From assembly GCA_002391185.1 (NCBI GenBank), contig DGRY01000180.1, positions 1 to 11,847 of the forward strand: DNA of 11,847 nucleotides, given 5' to 3'. Numbering within the stretch: the first letter of the stretch is position 1; every line of letters begins with the position of its first letter. The stretch comes from Prevotella sp. UBA4376. GTDB taxonomy: Bacteria > Bacteroidota > Bacteroidia > Bacteroidales > Bacteroidaceae. The notes beneath the pieces were generated by a model. It made no database searches and was not told the DNA's origin. It saw nothing but the letters and a program-made list of their open reading frames with translations. The position numbers and the translations under genes are program-made. This document shows, piece after piece, positions 6,914 through 11,847 of the stretch.

Positions 6914-6933
6914 ATTGAAGATTGAAGATTGAA
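6914..6933 (+). repeat. Short heptanucleotide repeat (ATTGAAG)
   Basis: Two perfect ATTGAAG units followed by ATTGAA. It shares its 7-bp period with the arrays at 2634, 4807 and 4854 but has a different sequence. Confidence 0.7.
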
Positions 6934-7011
6934 ATTACTGTCTTTGCAAACTCCATGTTGCATAATGAAAGTTAGAGAACACAAAAAAGGTAAATTCTTA
7001 AATTGCCGTTC

Positions 7012-7040
7012 TTGATTTTCAGCATTTTTTGTTATCTTTG
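7012..7040 (+). promoter_or_regulatory. pgk promoter P1 (distal)
   Basis: TTG at 7012-7014 and TATCTTTG at 7033-7040 are separated by 18 bp, matching the Bacteroidota -33/-7 layout. Transcription would begin near 7046-7048. Confidence 0.7.
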
Positions 7041-7052
7041 CGCTGCAAGGTG

Positions 7053-7065
7053 CGAAGTTACTTCG
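7053..7065 (+). other. Hairpin near the P1 transcript 5' end
   Basis: CGAAG, loop TTA, CTTCG: a 5-bp perfect stem within about 10 nt of the predicted P1 start. Confidence 0.5.
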
Positions 7066-7092
7066 TTTCGGCATAAAAAAGAATAATTTCTT

Positions 7093-7122
7093 TTGTTCTG
7101 CTCACAACTTTACGTATCTTTG
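7093..7122 (+). promoter_or_regulatory. pgk promoter P2 (proximal)
   Basis: TTG at 7093-7095 (within TTTTG) and TATCTTTG at 7115-7122 are separated by 19 bp, an almost ideal Bacteroidota promoter. The predicted leader to the pgk ATG is about 75 nt. Confidence 0.78.
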
Positions 7123-7132
7123 CGATGCAAAA

Positions 7133-7149
7133 ATCGATGTTTCATCGAT
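7133..7149 (+). other. Hairpin at the P2 transcript 5' end
   Basis: ATCGATG, loop TTT, CATCGAT: a perfect 7-bp stem lying roughly 5-20 nt into the predicted P2 transcript. It repeats the promoter-then-hairpin arrangement seen at P1 and could protect the 5' end of a long-lived mRNA. That role is inference. Confidence 0.6.
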
Positions 7150-7203
7150 GATGAGCGAAAATGAAAAGAAGATAAATCTTTAATTAAAATAACTAAGGTA
7201 AAA

Positions 7204-8472
7204 ATGAAAATCGATCAATTCAACTTTGCCGGTCACAAGGCAATTGTTCGCGTGGACTTCAATGTTCCATTGGATGAGAATGGTAATGTAACTGACGACA
7301 CTCGTATCCGTGGCGCTCTTCCTACACTGAAGAAGGTGCTCGCTGACGGTGGTGCTCTTATCATGATGAGCCACATGGGCAAGCCAAAGGGTAAGGTTAA
7401 GCCAGCTCTTTCACTTTCACAGATTGTGAAGAAGGTTTCTGAGGCTCTTGGTGTTGAGGTTAAGTTTGCTAAGGATGCAGGTAACGCAGACGCTGAGGTT
7501 GCTGCTCTCAAGGGTGGTGAGGCTCTGCTTTTGGAGAACCTTCGTTACTATCCAGAGGAAGAGGGTAAGCCAGTAGATGTTGAAAAGGGCACACCTGAGT
7601 ATGACGAGGCAAAGAAGGCTATGAAAGAAAGCCAGAAGAAGTTTGCTGCTAAGTTGGCTTCTTACGCTGATGTATATGTTAACGATGCATTCGGTACAGC
7701 TCACCGCAAGCACGCTTCTACAGCAGTTATCGCTGACTCTTTCGATGCTGACCACAAGATGCTCGGTTACTTGATGGAGAAGGAAGTAAAGGCTGTTGAT
7801 GCAGTTCTTGGTAACATCAAGCGTCCATTCGTAGCTATCATGGGTGGTTCAAAGGTATCTTCAAAGATCGGTATCATTGAGAACCTCCTCGGCAAGGTTG
7901 ACAAGCTCATCCTTTGCGGTGGTATGACATACACATTCGCTAAGGCTCACAACGGTGAGATTGGTGATTCTATCGTAGAGCTCGACAAGCTTGATGTAGC
8001 TCTTGGTGTAGAAGAGTTGGCAAAGAAGAACGGTGTAGAGCTTATCCTTGGTTCTGACTGTGTTGCTACCAACGGTCTTGATTTCGGTACTATGAGCGTT
8101 AAGGAAGGTGCAGAGAAGATTGTTTGCCCAGCAACAGCTGTTCCTGCTGGTTTCGAGGGTGTTGACGCAGGTCCTGACAGCCAGAAGGCATTTGCAGAGG
8201 CTATCAAGGGTGCTAAGACTATTCTTTGGAACGGTCCTGCAGGTGTATTCGAGTGCGACGACTTCGCTGTTGGTTCAAAGGCTATCGGCGATGCTATCGC
8301 TGCAGCAACAGCAGAGGGTGCATTCTCACTCATCGGTGGTGGTGACTCTGTAGCTTGTGTAAACAAGTTCGGTCTCGCTGATAAAGTTTCTTACATCTCT
8401 ACAGGTGGTGGTGCTCTTCTCGAGGCTATCGAGGGTAAGACTCTTCCTGGTGTAGCTGCTATCGAGGGCTAA
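7204..8472 (+). CDS. pgk: Phosphoglycerate kinase
   Basis: The 422-residue cytoplasmic enzyme transfers the acyl phosphate of 1,3-bisphosphoglycerate to ADP in glycolysis, and the reverse in gluconeogenesis. Family landmarks are in order: RVDFNVP (16-22), SHMGKPKG (56-63), ENLRYYPEE (111-119), [14 protein letters not shown] (160-173), GGSKVSSKI (214-222), the nucleotide-site segment WNGPAGVFE (342-350), GGGDS (378-382) and STGGGALLE (399-407). Length is slightly above the usual 390-400 residues because of a charged insertion around 120-148. Codons are strongly biased to a small set (GGT, GCT, AAG, CTT/CTC, GAG), unlike topB and the lipoprotein gene, which indicates high expression. Two tandem promoters and a strong terminator make it a single-gene unit. 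The ATG follows an A-rich leader without a clear Shine-Dalgarno. Confidence 0.98.
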   Translation: MKIDQFNFAGHKAIVRVDFNVPLDENGNVTDDTRIRGALPTLKKVLADGGALIMMSHMGKPKGKVKPALSLSQIVKKVSEALGVEVKFAKDAGNADAEVAALKGGEALLLENLRYYPEEEGKPVDVEKGTPEYDEAKKAMKESQKKFAAKLASYADVYVNDAFGTAHRKHASTAVIADSFDADHKMLGYLMEKEVKAVDAVLGNIKRPFVAIMGGSKVSSKIGIIENLLGKVDKLILCGGMTYTFAKAHNGEIGDSIVELDKLDVALGVEELAKKNGVELILGSDCVATNGLDFGTMSVKEGAEKIVCPATAVPAGFEGVDAGPDSQKAFAEAIKGAKTILWNGPAGVFECDDFAVGSKAIGDAIAAATAEGAFSLIGGGDSVACVNKFGLADKVSYISTGGGALLEAIEGKTLPGVAAIEG

Positions 8473-8521
8473 TCCACAATTTAAGAAAACAGCATGTGGG
8501 AGCAACTCCACATCACAATAA

Positions 8522-8547
8522 AAGGGATAGGCTAATGTCTATCCCTT
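8522..8547. terminator. Intrinsic terminator between convergent genes
   Basis: A perfect 9-bp stem, AAGGGATAG (8522-8530) with CTATCCCTT (8539-8547). It can extend inward by a G-T and a C-G pair to a TAAT loop. It is followed by ATTTATTATTTTATT on the plus strand and by TTTATTG on the minus strand. It lies 49 nt after the pgk stop and probably also stops the minus-strand operon. Confidence 0.82.
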
Positions 8548-8575
8548 ATTTATTATTTTATTGAAGCCTAAAATG

Positions 8576-8647
8576 CTAGATTTTCTAGAATACCTAGAAC
8601 TTCTAGAATTTCTAGAGTTTCTAGAATATCTAGAAAAACTAGAAAAA
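8576..8647. repeat. Array of eight 9-bp CTAGA repeats
   Basis: CTAGA begins at 8576, 8585, 8594, 8603, 8612, 8621, 8630 and 8639, an exact 9-bp period with no slippage. The first five bases are invariant in all eight units and the last four vary (consensus AATT-like, ending AAAA in the final two). Several units sit in TTCTAGAA palindromes. The array lies between the terminator and the stop codon of the phosphopantetheinyl transferase gene, 9 bp from the latter. Confidence 0.95.
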
Positions 8648-8656
8648 AGCTAACCT

Positions 8657-9331
8657 CTAAAAAGCATAAGTAATCACATAATCTTCATTCAACCGATAGA
8701 ATACACGTAAGGCTTTTGAAATGGTTGCCGGCTCTCGCCCATCAAACTGAGATGAAGAATGCTCTCGCTCATCAAACTGAGATGAAGAAAGTTTGAGATT
8801 GTCAACAAGCAACTCGCCATCGGCTGCTACATCAAAAGGATGCACACGCATATCAAAATACTGAAGATCTTCCTCTGAAAAAAACTTATACATCGTTTCT
8901 TTTGCACTCCAGTTAATAAGATGCTGCTCTACCCCATTCATTGACTCGTCGGCACGAATAAAGCGCTCTACAATGCGCTCTACCCTATTACTGCAATATT
9001 CAATATCCACAGCAACATTATGTGTTTGAGAAAGAATCAATGCTGCATAACCTTTGGTATGAGTAATACTTATATTCATACCATCAATAAATGGTTTTCC
9101 CGATGCCTCGTGCCCAATTCTCAACAAGCTATCGCCAGTCATGGCAAAAAGAAGCGCATAGATGCACAACTTCTCATGCCTGCGGCTTGCGCTGCGATAA
9201 TTAGACACAATATCAGGAATAACATCAGCCATGCCCTTGATGCAAAGAAAATCGTCTTCGCACACTTCATCCATCTTCCACAATCCCAAACGTACATCGT
9301 GGTCAAGGTTCTCTATAGACAATAACGACAT
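8657..9331 (-). CDS. 4'-phosphopantetheinyl transferase (Sfp type)
   Basis: The 224-residue cytoplasmic enzyme would move phosphopantetheine from coenzyme A to the serine of acyl or peptidyl carrier proteins. Signature motifs are GKPFI (78-82) and SITHT (88-92), VAVDIE (106-111, with the Mg-binding Asp109 and Glu111) and WSAKETMYK (141-149, with Lys144 and Glu145). These fit the Sfp/Gsp branch, not the short AcpS branch. The C-terminal region contains a 10-residue tandem duplication, SSSQFDEREH then SSSQFDGREP (182-201), encoded by a near-identical 30-bp repeat. It begins 31 nt after gldE and is the last gene of the minus-strand operon. A plausible substrate is the carrier protein at 415-654, but fatty-acid AcpP elsewhere is just as likely. 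Confidence 0.92.
   Translation of the reverse strand: MSLLSIENLDHDVRLGLWKMDEVCEDDFLCIKGMADVIPDIVSNYRSASRRHEKLCIYALLFAMTGDSLLRIGHEASGKPFIDGMNISITHTKGYAALILSQTHNVAVDIEYCSNRVERIVERFIRADESMNGVEQHLINWSAKETMYKFFSEEDLQYFDMRVHPFDVAADGELLVDNLKLSSSQFDEREHSSSQFDGREPATISKALRVFYRLNEDYVITYAF
8731..8789 (-). repeat. In-frame 30-bp tandem duplication inside the transferase gene
   Basis: 8731-8759 and 8761-8789 agree at 28 of 29 positions, in a 30-bp period. The near-identity at the DNA level points to a recent duplication. It adds ten residues and keeps the frame. Confidence 0.93.
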
Positions 9332-9362
9332 AACTGATATATGGAGGTTAAATATATAACTA

Positions 9363-10685
9363 CTACTTATCTTTTGACAGAGGATGAATAGTTATCTTTA
9401 CTTTACTTATACGACGTTCCTCAATCTCAAGAATCTCAAAGGTGTAGTGCTTATAATCTATCCGTTCGTGAACACTAAGGAAATCGCCCTTCATCTCGAG
9501 CAAAAGACCAGCCAACGAGTCAGCATCGCCCTCTACATCAGAGAATTCCTCCTCATCAACCTGAAGAATTCTGCACAGGTCGGTAAGCAATGTTTTACCT
9601 TCGAAGACAAAGGTATTATAGTTCAGCTTTGAATAATACTTCTCCTCTTCGTCGTATTCATCATTGATTTCACCAACAATCTCTTCAAGAATATCCTCAA
9701 GAGTAACAATTCCGCTCGTGCCACCAAACTCATCAACAACAATGGCAATGTGCACCTTGTTCTCTTGAAACTCACGCAGCAAGTCATCGATCTTCTTTGT
9801 CTCGGGCACAAAATAAGGCGGACGGATAAGACTTTGCCAACGGAATGTTGCTGATTTAGAGAGATGAGGCAAAAGATCCTTGATATAAAGAATACCACGA
9901 ATATTGTCGGTATTATCTTGATAAACAGGAATACGACTATAGTTGTTTTCAACAATACACTTCAACACATCAGAATAGCTGCTCTTGATGTCAAGATCAA
10001 CAATATCCTGGCGTGAAGTCATCACCTCCTTGGCGGTTTCATCTCCAAAGCGAATAATGCCTTGAAGCATACTCTTCTCGTCCTTTATTTCATTCTTGTC
10101 GGTGAGTTCAAGAGCTTGTTCAAGATCATCGGCAGTGAGTTGTCGGTTCTCCTTGCGTACAGCCTTTTCTGCAATATCACCACTCCGAAGAAGAATATTT
10201 TCTATTGGCCAAAATAGCTTACGCAATACCATGATAGCATGAGCCGATCTTCTACAAAAAGCAAGCGCATTCTGCCTGCAATACACTTTTGGCATTATCT
10301 CGCCAAAAAGAAGAAGAAGGAATGTGAGCAGAATCGTTACACACAAAATCTCAAACCATTCTGCCTTGAAAGTGATGAGTGAACTAAAAATATAGTTGAA
10401 AAGCATGATTATCGTCACGTTGACAAAATTGTTAGTGACAAGAATCGTTGCTAAAGTGCGCTCGGAATCATCGCGAAGAATTTCTATGTTCTTATCAGCT
10501 TTGTAGTGCTCGGGATCAAGACTATCAATATCACTTGGCGTGAGACTAAAGAAAGCTATCTCAGAGCCACTGGCAAAGCCTGACATAAAAATCAACATAG
10601 CAGCCAAAATGGCTGCTACAACAATGCCTGGAGTTACATTATGAAACTCAACAAGCGTATTCAAATATGATAAATCGAAAATCAA
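9363..10685 (-). CDS. gldE: GldE-like CNNM/CBS membrane protein
   Basis: The 440-residue inner-membrane protein has a DUF21/CNNM transmembrane domain with hydrophobic segments at about 19-36, 80-105 and 112-130. Conserved motifs there are SGFASGSEIAFFS (35-47) and GEIMPK (128-133). A CBS-domain pair follows (about 215-335, ending VDEFGGTSGIVTLEDILEEI), then a CorC/HlyC C-terminal domain (about 352-436). Relatives are proposed divalent-cation transporters or regulators; in Bacteroidota this member is called GldE from its link to gliding and type IX secretion. It starts 13 nt after the ssb stop. The only start upstream of the first membrane segment is TTG at 10685-10683, just after an in-frame TGA. 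The first ATG (residue 30) would cut into that segment, so TTG is preferred. Confidence 0.93.
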   Translation of the reverse strand: MIFDLSYLNTLVEFHNVTPGIVVAAILAAMLIFMSGFASGSEIAFFSLTPSDIDSLDPEHYKADKNIEILRDDSERTLATILVTNNFVNVTIIMLFNYIFSSLITFKAEWFEILCVTILLTFLLLLFGEIMPKVYCRQNALAFCRRSAHAIMVLRKLFWPIENILLRSGDIAEKAVRKENRQLTADDLEQALELTDKNEIKDEKSMLQGIIRFGDETAKEVMTSRQDIVDLDIKSSYSDVLKCIVENNYSRIPVYQDNTDNIRGILYIKDLLPHLSKSATFRWQSLIRPPYFVPETKKIDDLLREFQENKVHIAIVVDEFGGTSGIVTLEDILEEIVGEINDEYDEEEKYYSKLNYNTFVFEGKTLLTDLCRILQVDEEEFSDVEGDADSLAGLLLEMKGDFLSVHERIDYKHYTFEILEIEERRISKVKITIHPLSKDK

Positions 10686-10698
10686 TTCTCAAAAGTTT

Positions 10699-11124
10699 TT
10701 AAAATGGCAAAGCCTCATTCTCAGGCTCACCGGCATTCTCCTGCTGAACAGGTTGAGCCGTTGGCTGCTGGGCTACATTAGTTTCCGTAGGCTGAGGTCG
10801 GTTTGAAAGCATTTCCATATTTTCAACCAATATCTCGGTTACATAATGGCGAACACCTTTCTTGTCATCGTAACTACGATAGCGAATACGACCCTCAACA
10901 CATATACGATCGCCCTTGCGCACATATTTTTCAACTATCTTGGCAAGATTGCGATACACAATAATGTTATGCCAGTCTGTATGATCAGGAACCCGAGTAC
11001 CATTTTGAAGAGTGTAACCACGCTCTGTTGTTGCAAGTGGAAATTGAGCAACAGCCTGATCGGCATCGTAATATCTAACATCAGGATCTTTTCCAACGTT
11101 ACCAATTAACATTACCTTATTCAT
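10699..11124 (-). CDS. ssb: Single-stranded DNA-binding protein
   Basis: The 141-residue protein would coat single-stranded DNA in replication, repair and recombination. Residues 1-108 form the OB-fold, with typical segments MNKVMLIGNVGKDPDVRY (1-18), WHNIIVY (51-57) and KGDRICVEGRIRYRSY (70-85). A Gln/Pro-rich linker (109-133) leads to the C-terminal tip ENEALPF, a variant of the acidic DDDIPF peptide that recruits partner proteins. Length is a little below the roughly 150-180 residues common in bacteria, through a short linker. The ATG at 11122-11124 is 34 nt after the preceding gene. The ssb-gldE-phosphopantetheinyl transferase order fits a conserved Bacteroidota arrangement. Confidence 0.97.
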   Translation of the reverse strand: MNKVMLIGNVGKDPDVRYYDADQAVAQFPLATTERGYTLQNGTRVPDHTDWHNIIVYRNLAKIVEKYVRKGDRICVEGRIRYRSYDDKKGVRHYVTEILVENMEMLSNRPQPTETNVAQQPTAQPVQQENAGEPENEALPF

Positions 11125-11158
11125 ACTGATATGGCATTGAGATTAAACACTATTGAAA

Positions 11159-11701
11159 CTACTTCCACATTCCAAGATAGCGGAAATGGAAATTCTTTCC
11201 CTTTGCTGATGGGAACTGCGAACGGCTATCAACACGACCACGCAAATGCTCAACAATACGATTGTAGCAATCCTGACCAGAGTTAGCCTTGCACTGCACA
11301 GCAAAATGAGTGTCACGATATTCGTGCTTACCTGTAGAAGGAATCAATACAACACGCTTGAAATCAAGCTCACCTTCATACCAGCCTGGCACCTGCTCTG
11401 TCAAACGTGTAACTGTTGAAGCAGCAATATTCTGCTTCTCCATTGCAGGAACAGGACGAACAGCCTTTTTCTGCTTGAAATCCATCATTGTCTCTGCAGT
11501 AGTCTTTATAATAATGAAATACACACGCTGACGAACTTTATAGCGCTTTGGATAATAAACATCACTGGCTACATAGTCACGAATATCAGCCTCGAGATCT
11601 TCGTTCATTCCAATTTCGGGAATAGAAGCCAAGAAATCAATAGCCTGATCAACATTTTGAACCAATGCTTCTCTATCAAAATAACGTAAATATAAATTCA
11701 T
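11159..11701 (-). CDS. Protein of unknown function, first gene of the ssb operon
   Basis: I do not recognise this 180-residue protein. It is soluble, with no signal peptide or membrane segment. An N-terminal helical, acidic half (1-45) is followed by a basic stretch (YYPKRYKVRQRVYFIIIK, 49-66), and a basic, aromatic C-terminal half ends at FHFRYLGMWK. Two cysteines are at 137 and 145. The charge pattern could suit nucleic-acid binding, but that is speculation. I chose the ATG at 11699-11701; AGGAG lies 14 nt upstream. A longer frame from a TTG at 11737 would overlap the tRNA. Codon use (CGT, GGT, GTT, AAG) leans towards well-expressed genes. Its position between tRNA-Gly and ssb suggests a housekeeping role. 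Confidence 0.75.
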   Translation of the reverse strand: MNLYLRYFDREALVQNVDQAIDFLASIPEIGMNEDLEADIRDYVASDVYYPKRYKVRQRVYFIIIKTTAETMMDFKQKKAVRPVPAMEKQNIAASTVTRLTEQVPGWYEGELDFKRVVLIPSTGKHEYRDTHFAVQCKANSGQDCYNRIVEHLRGRVDSRSQFPSAKGKNFHFRYLGMWK

Positions 11702-11729
11702 TGAATGGTATGTTTCTCCTAATAAAAAG

Positions 11730-11802
<73 letters not shown>

Positions 11803-11825
11803 ATAAAAAAAATCTATAATCGTAA

Positions 11826-11847
11826 TGGTGAAGAGGAGGAGACTCGA
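11826..11847 (-). tRNA. 3' end of a second tRNA, cut by the window edge
   Basis: On the minus strand the sequence gives most of a T loop (TCGAGT), the 3' strand of a T stem (CTCCT), an acceptor strand (CCTCTTC), discriminator A and an encoded CCA at 11828-11826. It is 23 nt upstream of tRNA-Gly, as expected for a tRNA cluster. The anticodon is outside the window, so the amino acid is unknown. Confidence 0.75.

Larger units (their letters stand above)
6892..7203. other. 312-bp spacer carrying the pgk promoter region
   Basis: The left half holds a short heptamer repeat and otherwise nothing I can assign; no terminator for the lipoprotein gene is evident. The right half holds two tandem promoters, two hairpins and the A-rich pgk leader. 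Confidence 0.7.

Noticed and set aside
7148..7183. Eleven-codon upstream frame in the pgk leader ([11 protein letters not shown])
   Set aside because: It ends 20 nt before pgk and starts in the 3' arm of the hairpin, but it is short, lysine- and asparagine-rich as expected of an A-rich leader, and has no attenuator pattern.
7233..8366. Long minus-strand frames inside pgk
   Set aside because: They arise from the strongly biased codon use of pgk on the other strand and have no family resemblance.
8576..8656. CTAGA array as a former coding extension of the phosphopantetheinyl transferase
   Set aside because: The 9-bp period is three codons, but the array lies after a TAG stop and contains TAG in one frame of every unit, so it is better explained as non-coding.

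Overview
The window is chromosomal DNA from a member of the Bacteroidota, most likely Prevotella or a close Bacteroidales relative. Three things point there. Several genes are preceded by the Bacteroidota promoter element TAnnTTTG, in two cases with TTG 18-19 bp upstream. GldE and a PorE-type lipoprotein with TPR, PD40, carboxypeptidase-regulatory and OmpA domains are lineage proteins. The intergenic DNA is AT-rich and packed with short tandem and dispersed repeats, and Shine-Dalgarno sequences are mostly weak.

Left third (1-2713). A stand-alone acyl carrier protein (minus strand) and a small penicillin-binding transpeptidase (plus strand) are transcribed divergently. Their shared 139-bp spacer holds two opposed promoter elements that form an 8-bp perfect inverted repeat. 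The pair is bracketed by G/C-rich hairpin repeats of one family (1-50, 244-293, 697-717, 1955-1974). A 774-bp gene-free stretch (1940-2713) follows, made of dispersed and tandem repeats.

Middle (2714-8656). Three plus-strand genes follow: topB (DNA topoisomerase III), a PorE-like outer-membrane lipoprotein, and pgk (phosphoglycerate kinase). The topB-porE spacer consists of two heptanucleotide arrays around a small hairpin. pgk has two well-formed tandem promoters, each followed by a hairpin near the predicted mRNA 5' end, and a codon usage typical of highly expressed genes. It ends in a strong, probably bidirectional terminator. Beyond that lies a 72-bp array of eight 9-bp repeats, each starting CTAGA.

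Right third (8657-11847), all minus strand. Reading leftward from the window edge there are the 3' end of a tRNA, tRNA-Gly(GCC), a conserved-looking gene of unknown function, ssb, gldE and an Sfp-type phosphopantetheinyl transferase. Gaps are 13-34 nt, and no promoter is visible between the tRNA and the last gene, so this looks like one transcription unit. The phosphopantetheinyl transferase would provide the prosthetic group for carrier proteins such as the one at the left end. The PorE-like protein and GldE both belong to the type IX secretion/gliding repertoire of the phylum.

The genes are mostly ordinary housekeeping types. I found no convincing new multi-gene system. The unusual content is in the spacers: the exact 9-bp CTAGA array, heptanucleotide arrays of four different sequences in the spacers, and a divergent promoter inverted repeat. 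In the genes, the unusual points are a transpeptidase with no dimerisation domain and a recent-looking in-frame 30-bp duplication inside the phosphopantetheinyl transferase gene.
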